In this document: positions 51,701 to 60,953 of the stretch, in pieces
How positions within the stretch are numbered: the first letter of the stretch is position 1
How the letters are laid out: each line of letters begins with the position of its first letter
Assembly (NCBI RefSeq): GCF_015694425.1
Contig: NZ_JADQDN010000004.1
Span: forward strand, 310,001-374,000
DNA length: 64,000 nt
Direction: 5' to 3'
From: Microvirga terrestris
GTDB taxonomy: Bacteria > Pseudomonadota > Alphaproteobacteria > Rhizobiales > Beijerinckiaceae
Translations under genes and position numbers: made by a program
Notes under the pieces: model-generated
Told to the model about the DNA's origin: nothing
The model's database searches: none
What the model saw: the letters and a program-made list of their open reading frames with translations, nothing else

Positions 51701-53002
51701 ATGAACGACGATGCTGCAAAGCGAGGGGTGGGGGAGCCTGTGCCGTTGAAAACCGGATCGTCGATCGCCCCTGCGGCGGATCCAGACGTGATCATCGTCG
51801 GCGCGGGCAGCGCCGGCATCGCGGCAGCGCGCCACCTCATTGCCCAGGGGCTGACGGTCACGATCCTGGAGGCCCGAGCCCGCATCGGCGGGCGGGCGCT
51901 CACGCGCAGCTTCAAGGGACATCCGCTCGATCTCGGCGCCCACTGGCTTCATGCGGGTCCGATCAACCCGCTGGTGAAGCTCGGGTTCGAGCGTCGTGAA
52001 CCCCTGCGCCGGGCCCCCGTGGACGGGCACTTTTTCGTGCGGGGCCGGCCGGGAAGCCGGGCCGAGAGCGCGGCGCTCGACCGCGCCTTCGCCATGGCGG
52101 ACCGGGCCATGACTCAAGCTGCAAAAGCTCACGAGGACCAGGCGGCCGCGAAGGTTCTGCCCCCTATGGGGCCGCAGGGGCGGCGGGTGGCAGCCATCCA
52201 TGGGCTGGTCTCAGGCCGGCCCCTCGAGGAGGTCAGCCTGCATGATTTCCCGAGCATGGAATATGCCGACAACCTCTTCATCGCCGGGGGGCTCGGCGCC
52301 TATGTGGCAAGGCTCGGGAAGGACTTGCCAATTCAGCTGGAAGCTCCCGTCCGCGCCATCGACTGGTCGGGATTGGGCGTGCGGGTCGAGACCGCCGCCG
52401 GAACGCTGCGAGGGAAAGCCGTCATCGTGACCACCCCGATGGCCGTGCTGCAGCAGGATATGATCCGATTTATGCCCGCCTTGCCGAACGCCGTCCAAGA
52501 AGCGATCCACGGCTTCACGCAGGGCGTTTACGAGCATGTGGCGCTGCACTGGCCGGATTCGCCATTCCGTGGTGCGGATCGGCTGGCGAGCCTCACCGGA
52601 ACGCACCGGGCGCCGCCAGGGCTTCTCACCTGCATCGACAACACGCCGTTCCATTTCTTCGAACTCGACCGGCCCGCCGCCGCTGGCTTCGACGGTCGGG
52701 ACGCTCATGCGCCACATCGCTATGCCCGCGCGGTGCTGGCCGAGCATTTCGGCCACCGGGCGATCCGCAACCTCACCGCGCTGCACAGCACCGCCTGGCG
52801 CAACGATCCCTGGTCTCGCGCCTCCTGGGCGGTGGTGCCGCCGGGGCTCTATCCCATCCGCGACACCCTGAAGGCGCCCGTCGGCGAGCGGATCTGGTTT
52901 GCCGGCGAGGCGCTGTCGCGAGCGCAATGGGGCACGGCGGGAGGCGCCTGGGAGGAAGGCGAGCGGGCCGCCGGCGAGATCGTCCGATCCCTCGCCCGAT
53001 AA
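51701..53002 (+). CDS. FAD-dependent amine oxidase-like protein
   Basis: 433 residues with the dinucleotide motif DVIIVGAGSAGIAAA and EARARIGGRAL near the N-terminus. GAHWLHAG is typical of flavin monoamine oxidases, and the C-terminal FAD motif is RIWFAGEALSRAQWGTAGGAWEEGERAA. It should oxidise an amine or related substrate in the cytosol; the substrate is unknown. The ATG at 51701 follows GGAG by 7 nt. It stands alone between minus-strand genes. Confidence 0.88.
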   Translation: MNDDAAKRGVGEPVPLKTGSSIAPAADPDVIIVGAGSAGIAAARHLIAQGLTVTILEARARIGGRALTRSFKGHPLDLGAHWLHAGPINPLVKLGFERREPLRRAPVDGHFFVRGRPGSRAESAALDRAFAMADRAMTQAAKAHEDQAAAKVLPPMGPQGRRVAAIHGLVSGRPLEEVSLHDFPSMEYADNLFIAGGLGAYVARLGKDLPIQLEAPVRAIDWSGLGVRVETAAGTLRGKAVIVTTPMAVLQQDMIRFMPALPNAVQEAIHGFTQGVYEHVALHWPDSPFRGADRLASLTGTHRAPPGLLTCIDNTPFHFFELDRPAAAGFDGRDAHAPHRYARAVLAEHFGHRAIRNLTALHSTAWRNDPWSRASWAVVPPGLYPIRDTLKAPVGERIWFAGEALSRAQWGTAGGAWEEGERAAGEIVRSLAR

Positions 53003-53005
53003 AAG

Positions 53006-53284
53006 TCAGTGTGCGGAAAGTCCGGCATCCAGCCGGTTGCGGACCCACATGATCGCCTCTTCCACATCGACAAAGACCGGTGGGCTGACGCTCATCACGG
53101 GGCCGCAGGGACCAAAACCAGCTTCCAGAAACCAGCCTTCGGCCTGTCCGCGCCCACCGGCTGTTTCCTGCGACGTCACACGAGACAGAACAGCCACCAA
53201 GTGCCCGTCGGAGAGAACAAGCTGCCCGTCATGGGCGCCGCCATCGATCATAACGGAGATGGATTGCAAGGTGATGTCAGGCAT
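53006..53284 (-). CDS. Small hypothetical protein
   Basis: 92 residues, MPDITLQSISVMIDGGAHDG at the start and VFVDVEEAIMWVRNRLDAG near the end. It has no signal peptide or membrane segment. It begins 20 bp after the Crp/Fnr stop on the same strand, so co-transcription is likely. Not recognised as a named family. Confidence 0.6.
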   Translation of the reverse strand: MPDITLQSISVMIDGGAHDGQLVLSDGHLVAVLSRVTSQETAGGRGQAEGWFLEAGFGPCGPVMSVSPPVFVDVEEAIMWVRNRLDAGLSAH

Positions 53285-53304
53285 GTCTCGTCCGCGGATC
53301 AGGG

Positions 53305-54024
53305 TCACCGGTCCTCGTTCTGCAGGCTGAGATAGGTGGAGGTGAATTCGCCCACCTTCTTCAGCCGCTCCCAATCGAGGATGGTCAATACATCGCCCTG
53401 GAAACGGATCAGTCCCTCCTTGCGCAGTTCCTGCAGCACGCGGTTCACATGGACCGTCGACAGCCCCAGCGTATCGCCGAGCTCCGCCTGAGTGATCGGA
53501 AGCTGAACCGTGTCGCTCTCGGCACGGCCGACGACCTTGAGACGCAGGTAGAGCTCGCAGATCAGATGCGCCATATGGGCGGCCGCCGAAAGGCGCCCCA
53601 TGGCGGTGAGCCACTCCCGGTGAATTGCGCCATCGATCAGGGTATCGAGCCACAGCATCCGGGTCAGATGAGGATACTCGTCGGTAATCTTCTCAAGCGT
53701 CGCGTGCGGGACGCTGGCAATGCGGCAGGTTGTGAGTGCCAGAACCCCGTGATCCATCGTCTTCAGCAGAAAGCTGTGCAGATCAATGAAGTCACCGGCC
53801 ACGTGAAGGGCCGAGATCTGCCGCCGTCCATTCGAGACGATCTTGTAGCGGGCGGCAAACCCGTCCAGGAGCAAGGAGCTTTCGCCAGGGCGGTCGCCTT
53901 CCCGCACGATGTCCTCATCGGCTTCGACGACCCGAACGCGTGATATCGCGTTTTCCAGCGCCCTCTTCTCCTCGTCGGAGAGGTGGTCGCGCTGTTCGAG
54001 CTTGAGGATCAGAGGGTTGGTCAT
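53305..54024 (-). CDS. Crp/Fnr-family transcriptional regulator
   Basis: About 239 residues. The cyclic-nucleotide-binding-like domain has GDRPGESSLLLDGFAARYK and the HVAGDFIDLHSFLL segment. The winged helix-turn-helix is PITQAELGDTLGLSTVHVNRVLQEL. There is no N-terminal FNR-type cysteine cluster, so it is not an oxygen-sensing FNR. The ligand is unknown. The start could also be the ATG at 54033. It belongs to a large rhizobial group often lying near two-component genes; a receiver protein lies just upstream here. Confidence 0.88.
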   Translation of the reverse strand: MTNPLILKLEQRDHLSDEEKRALENAISRVRVVEADEDIVREGDRPGESSLLLDGFAARYKIVSNGRRQISALHVAGDFIDLHSFLLKTMDHGVLALTTCRIASVPHATLEKITDEYPHLTRMLWLDTLIDGAIHREWLTAMGRLSAAAHMAHLICELYLRLKVVGRAESDTVQLPITQAELGDTLGLSTVHVNRVLQELRKEGLIRFQGDVLTILDWERLKKVGEFTSTYLSLQNEDR

Positions 54025-54211
54025 ACGGGTCATTGCAGAAGGTAGGAACAGCCCTGTTCTGGCCAAACTCCATTCTTAGCCGCACTTACATATGTTTACG
54101 CTGCAGGTGGTTTTCGGTTGCATAAGGACGCAGCCCACAAATCCGTGAGCGAAGCGACCGGGCAAGACACGCAGATCAATTCAGGCGCGAGGTTTGAACG
54201 CCGTCAGGCCG

Positions 54212-54589
54212 TCAGCTCAGCAGAGCCTGAATCAGATTGATTGGCGCCTGCTCGCCATAGGGCTTGGCGATGAAGACAGCATCGTCCGGCAAGAGGATGC
54301 TGCCCGCATCCAAATGGCCCGATGTGACAACCACGAGAATGTGAGGCCATCGACGGCGCACGAGGTCTGCGAGTGCGAGCCCATCCATGGTCCCCGGCAT
54401 TTTCACGTCGGTGAACAGCACCCGAATGTCGTCCCGATACTGGAGGGCCTCCAGCGCCGCCTGGGCATGGGCGGTCTCGATCACATCGAACCCCGCATCC
54501 GTAAGGGCATCGGCCGTCGCCATGCGAACGAGAAGTTCATCCTCCACGAGAAGGACAACAGGTCGCGAGGGAATCGAATGGCCGTTCAT
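54212..54589 (-). CDS. Stand-alone response regulator receiver protein
   Basis: 125 residues forming only a receiver domain. VVLLVEDELLVRMATADALT holds the acidic pair, VLFTDVKMPGTMDGL the phospho-aspartate, and FIAKPYGE the conserved lysine. With no output domain, it should act by protein contacts, in the manner of CpdR or DivK-like regulators. No kinase is adjacent. Confidence 0.9.
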   Translation of the reverse strand: MNGHSIPSRPVVLLVEDELLVRMATADALTDAGFDVIETAHAQAALEALQYRDDIRVLFTDVKMPGTMDGLALADLVRRRWPHILVVVTSGHLDAGSILLPDDAVFIAKPYGEQAPINLIQALLS

Positions 54590-54766
54590 CGGAGAGACGG
54601 GCTCGCGACAGGAGGAAGGTCGGAGATCACGAGGGTCGGCCCACGCGAATCATGCGCATTAACATATGTTAGAGAGGCTTTGGATCAAGGGCTGTCCGCC
54701 CGAGCGCCTCATCACCACGCTGATTGAGAGCTGATCTTGTCGGTTTGATCTTGTCGCTTGGCGTGC

Positions 54767-55759
54767 TCAGAGCATGCTGGGCAGCACCCGGTCCGGTGGC
54801 TTGTGGCCATCCACGAAGGCGCGGATGTTGACGATCACCTTCTCGCCCATGGCCACACGCCCCTCATGCGTGGCCGAGCCCATATGCGGCAGGAGCACCA
54901 CCTTGCCCTGCTTCGCCAGTCGCACGAGGCGCGGATTGACGGCAGGCTCCTCCTCGAACACGTCCAAGCCCGCACCCGCGATGGCGCCCGCCTCGATGAG
55001 TTTGGTGAGCGCCCCCTCGTCGATGATCTCGCCGCGGGCGGTGTTCACCAGGATCGCGTCGGGCTTCATGAGCTTCAGGCGCCGCGCCGAGAGAAGATGA
55101 TAGGTGGCCGGCGTATGCGGGCAATTCACGGACACGATGTCCATGCGGGCCAGCATCTGGTCGAGGGATTCCCAATAGGTCGCCTCAAGCTCCGCCTCGA
55201 TCTTCGGCGGCACGTGGCGGCGGTTGTGGTAGTGGATCGACAGGCCAAAAGCTTTCGCCCGCCGGGCCAGCGCCTGGCCGATGCGGCCCATGCCGACGAT
55301 GCCGAGGCGTTTGCCCGTGATGCGCCGCCCCAGCATCCAGGTGGGCGACCAGCCGGCCCAGTCCCCGTCCGGGATCACGCGGGCGCCCTCCGGGAGGCGA
55401 CGGGCCACCGCCAGGATCAGCGCCATGGTCATGTCGGCCGTGTCCTCGGTGAGCACGCCGGGGGTGTTGGTCACGGTGATGCCCTTGGCCACCGCCGCCG
55501 ACACATCGATGTTGTCGACGCCGTTGCCGAAATTGGCGATGAGCTTCAGGTTCGGCCCGGCCTGCTCGATGATGCCCGCATCGATCTCGTCGGTGATGGT
55601 GGGAACCAACACGTCGGCGGTCTTGACCGCTTCCGCGAGCTCTTCGGCTGAGAGCGGCTTGTCCTCGAGGTTGAGGCGTGTGTCGAACAATTCGCGCAGG
55701 CGCGTCTCGATCACGTCGGGCAGGCGGCGGGTGACGACGACCAAAGGTCTTTTTTTCAT
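54767..55759 (-). CDS. D-2-hydroxyacid dehydrogenase (glyoxylate/hydroxypyruvate reductase-like)
   Basis: 330 residues. The NAD(P) motif is LGIVGMGRIGQALARRAKAFG. Catalytic residues are expected in NTARGEIIDE (Arg), VFEEEP (Glu) and LLPHMGSAT (His). The pattern matches the GyaR/GhrB-type D-isomer dehydrogenases, which reduce glyoxylate or hydroxypyruvate. The ATG at 55757-55759 is preferred to one 7 codons upstream. It is divergent from the SH3 protein. Confidence 0.9.
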   Translation of the reverse strand: MKKRPLVVVTRRLPDVIETRLRELFDTRLNLEDKPLSAEELAEAVKTADVLVPTITDEIDAGIIEQAGPNLKLIANFGNGVDNIDVSAAVAKGITVTNTPGVLTEDTADMTMALILAVARRLPEGARVIPDGDWAGWSPTWMLGRRITGKRLGIVGMGRIGQALARRAKAFGLSIHYHNRRHVPPKIEAELEATYWESLDQMLARMDIVSVNCPHTPATYHLLSARRLKLMKPDAILVNTARGEIIDEGALTKLIEAGAIAGAGLDVFEEEPAVNPRLVRLAKQGKVVLLPHMGSATHEGRVAMGEKVIVNIRAFVDGHKPPDRVLPSML

Positions 55760-55924
55760 CGGCCTAAATGCCCTCAGCACTGAAAAAACCGCGAATTGGA
55801 AAGAGTTTCACGCTCTCTTAACCCTGGTTCGGCGATCAAAGGTGACGACCCGCCGCGTGGCGGCATCCGTCAAGCTTCTCTACCAGAGCCTGCCATCCAA
55901 GACAAAGTCATGATCGGGGAAACC

Positions 55925-56458
55925 ATGCGCAAGACCGTTCTTGCCCTTGCTGTCGTGAGCCTGAGCACCGGAGCGGCCCTTGCGCAGCAATCTCCAGGCG
56001 GACGCCTCGGCACCGGCCTGCCCGTGCCCCGCTATGTCAGCCTCAAGACCGACCGGGTCAACCTGCGCGAGGGCCCCTCCAAGGACCACCGGACCGCCTG
56101 GGTGTTCCAGCGCGCGGGGCTGCCCGTGGAGATCATCGCCGAATACGAGACCTGGCGGCGCATCCGCGATTCGGAAGGCACTGAAGGCTGGGTTCTCCAT
56201 TCGCTCCTGTCGGGGCGCCGCACGGCGCTTGCCATGCCCTGGGCCAAGGGCCACCAGCCGCCGATCAGCCTGTTCGAGCGCGCCGATGAGAAGAGTGGCG
56301 TGGCGGCTCATCTCCAGCCGGGGGTGATCACCAATATCAAGGGCTGCGACGGCCGGTGGTGCCGAGTGATGATCACCATGGACGGCGCCCGCGACGTGGA
56401 CGGCTACATCCAGCAGGAGAAGCTGTGGGGCGTCTATCCCAACGAGACGGTCGAGTAG
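55925..56458 (+). CDS. Exported bacterial SH3 domain protein
   Basis: 177 residues with signal peptide MRKTVLALAVVSLSTGAALA. Two SH3-like units follow: VSLKTDRVNLREGPSKDHRT with WVFQRAGLPVEIIAEYETWRRIRDSEG split between strands, and a second half near LFERADEKSGVAAHLQPGV. Such periplasmic domains bind cell-wall or other peptides. GGGGA lies 5 nt before the ATG at 55925. The ligand is unknown. Confidence 0.85.
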   Translation: MRKTVLALAVVSLSTGAALAQQSPGGRLGTGLPVPRYVSLKTDRVNLREGPSKDHRTAWVFQRAGLPVEIIAEYETWRRIRDSEGTEGWVLHSLLSGRRTALAMPWAKGHQPPISLFERADEKSGVAAHLQPGVITNIKGCDGRWCRVMITMDGARDVDGYIQQEKLWGVYPNETVE

Positions 56459-56530
56459 GCCTTTACCGATTTATCAAGCTTTTGGGTTCTAGAACGAAGT
56501 AACACGTTCCTGCACCTGAAGGCCTGCTGT

Positions 56531-56680
56531 ATGACGCTTTCGCTCAGCCTCAAGAATATTCTCCCGATCCTGGCTCTGGTTCTCGGGATCGCCTCGATCG
56601 TAGCGCCGCGCTTCCTCAACATCTTCGTGGCGATTTTTCTCATCGCCTATGCCCTGGTCGGTTTCGGGCTGCTGCGCTAG
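56531..56680 (+). CDS. DUF3096 small membrane protein
   Basis: 49 residues almost entirely hydrophobic, beginning MTLSLSLKNILPILALVLGI and ending ALVGFGLLR. It fits DUF3096, a family of two-helix membrane peptides of unknown role. No strong ribosome site precedes it. It lies 72 bp downstream of the SH3 gene on the same strand. Confidence 0.75.
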   Translation: MTLSLSLKNILPILALVLGIASIVAPRFLNIFVAIFLIAYALVGFGLLR

Positions 56681-56701
56681 CACGGCAGCCCGAGCTTGCT
56701 T

Positions 56702-57109
56702 TTACGCCGTCGCCAAGGGAGCATGCCATGGGAATGGCCAAGGTAAGGGTAAGCCTTCGAAGTCTTTGTCCGGGGCTCCTTTGGGCCGCTTGAACGTAGC
56801 CTCCTCTTTATTCGTCGAGCTGTGAATTCGAACGCCGCGCACCCAGTACGGGACAGGGAGGGCGAAGCAGACACAGATCGGGGAAATAACGTAGAGAGCA
56901 TAGCCAGTCGGAGCCGTTGCGATAAAATCGAGATCCAGAATCCCGTCCTCAGGCGGCGCGATATAGATCCAAGGGCTCAGTCGTGGATTGGTCCAGCCCG
57001 TCGAGTTGACCTTCCCACGAGCCATGACGCTGATGGCCAAAGGAGCCTTAGGGACAAGATCGAAGCTTGCGACGTGTACTTCATCGACGCTGTAAATTCG
57101 TGAGTCCAT
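56702..57109 (-). CDS. Conserved-looking hypothetical protein
   Basis: 135 residues, not recognised as a named family. The start is well supported by GAGGAGG 6 nt upstream. The sequence looks like a beta-sandwich: ASFDLVPKAPLAISVMARG, TNPRLSPWIYIAPPEDGILD, LDFIATAPTGYAL. It contains hydrophobic strands around residues 70-90 but no clear signal peptide. Codon use is less GC-rich than its neighbours. It is convergent with the DUF3096 gene. Confidence 0.65.
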   Translation of the reverse strand: MDSRIYSVDEVHVASFDLVPKAPLAISVMARGKVNSTGWTNPRLSPWIYIAPPEDGILDLDFIATAPTGYALYVISPICVCFALPVPYWVRGVRIHSSTNKEEATFKRPKGAPDKDFEGLPLPWPFPWHAPLATA

Positions 57110-57235
57110 GATTGGCCTCCTCGTTCACCCCCCGATCAAGTGCGTAGCATGAGTTTCTCCAACTTTAGATTGCGAATAATTGCCTTTACTCAACCATAGA
57201 GTTACCAGTGAAGGATAAAATGGGCCTCGTCGGTC

Positions 57236-58117
57236 TTATAGGACCTTTCGAACTGCCTTCTTCAGCCGCGGTCCAAAGACGTTAAAGGCGAGGCCCAGCA
57301 CAATCACGGCGCCGCCGACAGCCTCGATCGGGTGCACCGCCTCGCCCAGGATGAGGACCGAGCCCAGGATCCCGGCGACCGGCACGAAGAGCGCGAAGGG
57401 CGTCACCGTGGCGGCCGGGTGGCGGGAGAGCAGATAGGCCCAGATCCCGAAGGCGAAGATCGTGGTCGGGTAGGCGAGATAGGCCACCGCCGCGAGCGTC
57501 CCGCCGTCCATGCGGGTCAGCGCGGCGATCACCGCTTCAGGGCCGTCGAGCCAGAGCGAGAGGCCGAAAAGCGGCAGCGGCGCGACCAGGCTCGACCAGA
57601 CGATGAAGCCCAGCATGTCGACCCGGCCGGCCCGCTTGGACACGATGTTGGCCACGCCCCAGGCGGCGGCCGCGATTACCGTCATGACGAACGGCCCGGC
57701 GCCCCCGCCGGTCATGCGCGGCCAAGCGATGAGCACGAGGCCCAGGCCGGCCACGAGTCCGCCTGCGATCTGATGCGGCCCGGGCCGTTCGTTCATCAGG
57801 AGGGCGGCGAAGAGGATCGTGAAGAAGACCTGCGCCTGCATCACCACGGAGGCGAGGCTCGCCGGCATGCCGAACGCGATGGCGGCAAAGAGCAGCCCGA
57901 ACTGGGCGACACCCAGGAAGAAGCCGTAAGCCACGATGATCGTCCAGCTCGTCTTCGGACGCGGAACGAAGAAGACCGCTGGGATTGCGGCGAAGAGGAA
58001 GCGAAGGGCTGCCAGGAGCAGGGGCGGCGTGGTGCCGACCCCGAGCTTGATGACGACGAAGCTCAGGCCCCAGATCACCGTGACGAGAAGAGCGAAAAGG
58101 CTATGGCTGAGCGGCAT
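57236..58117 (-). CDS. DMT-family (EamA) transporter
   Basis: 293 residues with ten helices in two EamA repeats. It begins MPLSHSLFALLVTVIWGLSF and includes AYGFFLGVAQFGLLF and VPVAGILGSVLILGE, close to the E. coli O-acetylserine/cysteine exporter EamA. The start codon sits 4 bp from a composite repeat, so its leader and probably its promoter lie within repeat DNA. An ATG inside the repeat, at 58135, is an alternative start. Confidence 0.88.
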   Translation of the reverse strand: MPLSHSLFALLVTVIWGLSFVVIKLGVGTTPPLLLAALRFLFAAIPAVFFVPRPKTSWTIIVAYGFFLGVAQFGLLFAAIAFGMPASLASVVMQAQVFFTILFAALLMNERPGPHQIAGGLVAGLGLVLIAWPRMTGGGAGPFVMTVIAAAAWGVANIVSKRAGRVDMLGFIVWSSLVAPLPLFGLSLWLDGPEAVIAALTRMDGGTLAAVAYLAYPTTIFAFGIWAYLLSRHPAATVTPFALFVPVAGILGSVLILGEAVHPIEAVGGAVIVLGLAFNVFGPRLKKAVRKVL

Positions 58118-58120
58118 CTG

Positions 58121-58253
58121 GAGCATCGGACCCAAAAGTGGAAGGCACTTTTGGGATTGATCCGATGGTCAATCCCTTAAGCGGCGCATCGTTGAGGGCA
58201 GAAAACCGGGGCCACTTTTCACTGGCGTGGCCCGCTGGGTCCGCCCGATGCGC
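58121..58253. repeat. Composite palindromic repeat, copy 5
   Basis: Module A at 58121-58170 (GAGCATCGG...CCCAAAAGTGG...CACTTTTGGG...CCGATGG) and module B at 58184-58253 (GCGCATC...GAAAACCGGGGCC...GATGCGC). It has the same order and spacing as copy 1 and lies between the EamA and irr genes. Confidence 0.87.
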
Positions 58254-58285
58254 TGAGTCCGGACGCCGCTCTCAACGAGGGAAGT

Positions 58286-58756
58286 TTAAGCGCCCTTGCG
58301 GCGCAGGCGCACGATCACCTCGACGCCCGCCACTTCCATGCCGTCGGGCGGTTGGGGCAGGTCGGCGACGCTCAGGCCTGAGATAGGCATGTCCACGAGC
58401 TCGCCCTCTTCCTCCAGGAAGAAGTGGTGGTGCTCGGTGGGGTTTGTGTCGAAATAGGCCTTGGCGCCGTCCACAGCGAGCTGGCGCAGGAGGCCGGCCT
58501 CGGTGAACTGGTGCAGGGTGTTGTAGACGGTCGCCAGCGACACCGGCACGCGGGCGCGGGACGCCTCGTCGAAGAGCATTTCGGCCGTGATGTGCCGGTC
58601 GCCCTTGCCGAACAGAAGCCAGCCCAGGGACACGCGCTGACGGGTCGGACGCAGGCCCACGCGCCGCAGCTTGTCCCGCAATTCGGACACGGGGCAGCCC
58701 TTCCGGTGAGCCGGAGCGGTGGTGGATGCGATATAGGCGGACAAAGGATCGGTCAT
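58286..58756 (-). CDS. irr: Iron response regulator Irr (Fur family)
   Basis: 156 residues. LRPTRQRVSLGWLLFGKGDR followed by HITAEMLFDEA and VSLATVYNTLHQF is the Irr version of the Fur DNA-binding domain. HHH at 109-111 is the second haem-binding site seen in Irr. Cys21-Pro22 (KGCPVSEL) keeps the Cys-Pro of the N-terminal haem regulatory motif but not the following residues of Bradyrhizobium GCPWHD. Irr controls haem synthesis and iron uptake and is degraded or inactivated by haem. It is divergent from fabA, a placement conserved in Rhizobiales. Confidence 0.92.
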   Translation of the reverse strand: MTDPLSAYIASTTAPAHRKGCPVSELRDKLRRVGLRPTRQRVSLGWLLFGKGDRHITAEMLFDEASRARVPVSLATVYNTLHQFTEAGLLRQLAVDGAKAYFDTNPTEHHHFFLEEEGELVDMPISGLSVADLPQPPDGMEVAGVEVIVRLRRKGA

Positions 58757-59018
58757 GTCACGGAACTGAATGGACGAATGCGCGCTTCTAACATCACGAT
58801 AATAAGAAAGCGAGAGGGTTGCCGCAAGGCTGCCCCCGGATGGCTCATGGGAGCATGGTTCTTGGCAGGGTCCTTGGGATGATGGTTGAGGCTGGAAAGA
58901 ATCCCGGCTCGGGTCCCTTTGATGGACGGCCAAGCCTGTGCTACCAGAGCCGCACCATGGCCCCGAGGCTTTCTTGAGGCCCCTTGTTGAGACCCTAGGG
59001 AAAGGATCGGCACCCGGC

Positions 59019-59540
59019 ATGGCCCGCCAGTCCAGCTTTAATTATGAAGAGCTCCTTGCCTGCGGGCGCGGAGAGTTGTTCGGCCCCGGCAACGCGCAAT
59101 TGCCGCTTCCACCCATGCTGATGTTCGACCGCATCACCTCCATCGGCGAGGATGGCGGCGCCTACGGCAAGGGTCATGTGGTGGCGGAACTCGACGTGCG
59201 GCCGGACCTCTGGTTCTTCCCCTGCCACTTCAAGGGCGACCCGGTGATGCCGGGCTGCCTCGGTCTCGACGCCCTCTGGCAGATGACCGGCTTCTTCCTC
59301 GGCTGGGGCGGCTCCCCGGGCCGCGGCCGGGCGCTCGGCGTCGGCGAAGTGAAGTTCTCCGATCAGGTGCTGCCCACCGTCAAGAAGGTGGTCTACGGCG
59401 TCGATCTCAAGCGCGTGTTCCGCTCGAAGCTGGTGCTCGGCATCGCCGACGGCTGGCTCGAGGCCGACGGTCGCCGGATCTACGAGGCCAAGGATATGCG
59501 CGTCGGGCTGTTCCAGGCCGAAGCTCCGGTCGGCGGGTAG
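59019..59540 (+). CDS. fabA: 3-hydroxydecanoyl-ACP dehydratase/isomerase
   Basis: 173 residues with catalytic His70 in [15 protein letters not shown] and Asp84 in GLDALWQ, the same numbering as E. coli FabA. It makes the cis double bond at C10 for unsaturated fatty acid synthesis in the cytosol. The ATG at 59019 gives the standard N-terminus [20 protein letters not shown]. It heads fabA-fabB-fabI. Confidence 0.95.
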   Translation: MARQSSFNYEELLACGRGELFGPGNAQLPLPPMLMFDRITSIGEDGGAYGKGHVVAELDVRPDLWFFPCHFKGDPVMPGCLGLDALWQMTGFFLGWGGSPGRGRALGVGEVKFSDQVLPTVKKVVYGVDLKRVFRSKLVLGIADGWLEADGRRIYEAKDMRVGLFQAEAPVGG

Positions 59541-59585
59541 TTCCGATCCAAACTGTTGACAAAGCGCAATCTTTTTTAAAGAACC

Positions 59586-59612
59586 GGCCCTGTCGTTCCA
59601 CGGCAGGGCCTT
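59586..59612 (+). terminator. Hairpin between fabA and fabB
   Basis: GGCCCTG at 59586-59592 pairs with CAGGGCC at 59604-59610, with further inner pairs, followed by TTCGTTCTT. It could be a terminator or attenuator after fabA. A run of T/A before it would also suit the opposite strand. Confidence 0.45.
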
Positions 59613-59729
59613 CGTTCTTGGGATCACGCTTTATCCCATTCGCATGGCTCACTGTTGAGAATGCGCATCGTCGGCCTTACGTGTTGAAGCGTTAAGATCG
59701 GCCGTGAAGGTCCTGAGAAGAGGTAGGCT

Positions 59730-60953
59730 ATGAGGCGCGTCGTCGTCACCGGAATGGGCATCGTGTCGTCCATCGGCAACAACACGCAGGAGGTGCTGGC
59801 CTCCCTGCGCGAAGCGAAGTCCGGCATCACCAAGGCCGAGGATTTCGCGAAATACGGCTTCCGCTGCCAGGTGCAGGGCGCCCCGACCCTCAACCCGGAG
59901 GAGCTCGTCGACCGGCGCGCCATGCGCTTTCACGCCAAGGGCACTGCCTGGAATCATGTGGCCATGGACCAGGCGATCCGGGACTCCGGCCTCGAGGAGA
60001 GCGAGATCTCCAACGAGCGCACCGGCATCATCATGGGCTCGGGCGGTCCCTCCACCCGCATCATCGTGGAAGCCGCCGACATCACCCGTGAGAAGGGACC
60101 CAAGCGCATCGGACCGTTCGCTGTGCCCAAGGCCATGTCGTCCACGGCCTCGGCGACGCTCGCCACCTGGTTCAAGATCAAGGGCGTGAACTATTCGATC
60201 TCGTCGGCCTGCGCGACCTCCAACCATTGCGTCGGCAATGCCTACGAGATGATCCAGTACGGCAAGCAGGACGTGATGTTCGCCGGCGGCTGCGAAGACC
60301 TGGACTGGAGCATGTCCAACCTCTTCGACGCCATGGGCGCTATGTCCACCAAATACAACGACACTCCGTCGAAAGCCTCCCGCGCCTATGACGTCAACCG
60401 CGACGGCTTCGTCATCGCCGGCGGGGCGGGCGTGCTGGTGCTGGAGGAGCTGGAGCATGCCAAGGCCCGCGGCGCCAAGATCTACGGCGAGATCGTCGGC
60501 TACGGCATGACCTCGGACGGCTACGACATGGTGGCGCCGTCCGGCGAAGGCGCGATCCGCTGCATGCGCATGGCGCTTGCGGGCGTGCACAACCCGATCG
60601 ACTACATCAACCCGCACGCCACCTCGACTCCCGTGGGCGACCAGAAGGAGATCGAGGCGATCCGCACGGTCTTCGGCTCGGGCGACAAGTGCCCGCCGAT
60701 CTCCGCGACCAAATCCCTCACCGGCCACTCGCTGGGCGCGACCGGCGTGCAGGAGGCGATCTATTCGCTCTTGATGATGAAGAACGGCTTTATCTGCGAG
60801 AGCGCCCATATCGACGAGATCGATCCGGAATTCGCCGACATGAACATCGTGCGCAAGCGGATCGACGATGCGAAGATCGACACGGTCCTGTCGAACTCCT
60901 TCGGCTTCGGCGGCACCAATGCCACACTCGTCTTCAGCCGTCACAACGGGTAA
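59730..60953 (+). CDS. fabB: Beta-ketoacyl-ACP synthase I
   Basis: 407 residues, thiolase fold. The catalytic Cys161 is in [10 protein letters not shown], with His296 in [11 protein letters not shown], and Lys328 and His333 in [23 protein letters not shown] is the C-terminal glycine loop. It elongates the cis-unsaturated acyl chains made by FabA. Cys-His-His is the FabB/FabF pattern, and the neighbour FabA supports FabB. Confidence 0.95.
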   Translation: MRRVVVTGMGIVSSIGNNTQEVLASLREAKSGITKAEDFAKYGFRCQVQGAPTLNPEELVDRRAMRFHAKGTAWNHVAMDQAIRDSGLEESEISNERTGIIMGSGGPSTRIIVEAADITREKGPKRIGPFAVPKAMSSTASATLATWFKIKGVNYSISSACATSNHCVGNAYEMIQYGKQDVMFAGGCEDLDWSMSNLFDAMGAMSTKYNDTPSKASRAYDVNRDGFVIAGGAGVLVLEELEHAKARGAKIYGEIVGYGMTSDGYDMVAPSGEGAIRCMRMALAGVHNPIDYINPHATSTPVGDQKEIEAIRTVFGSGDKCPPISATKSLTGHSLGATGVQEAIYSLLMMKNGFICESAHIDEIDPEFADMNIVRKRIDDAKIDTVLSNSFGFGGTNATLVFSRHNG

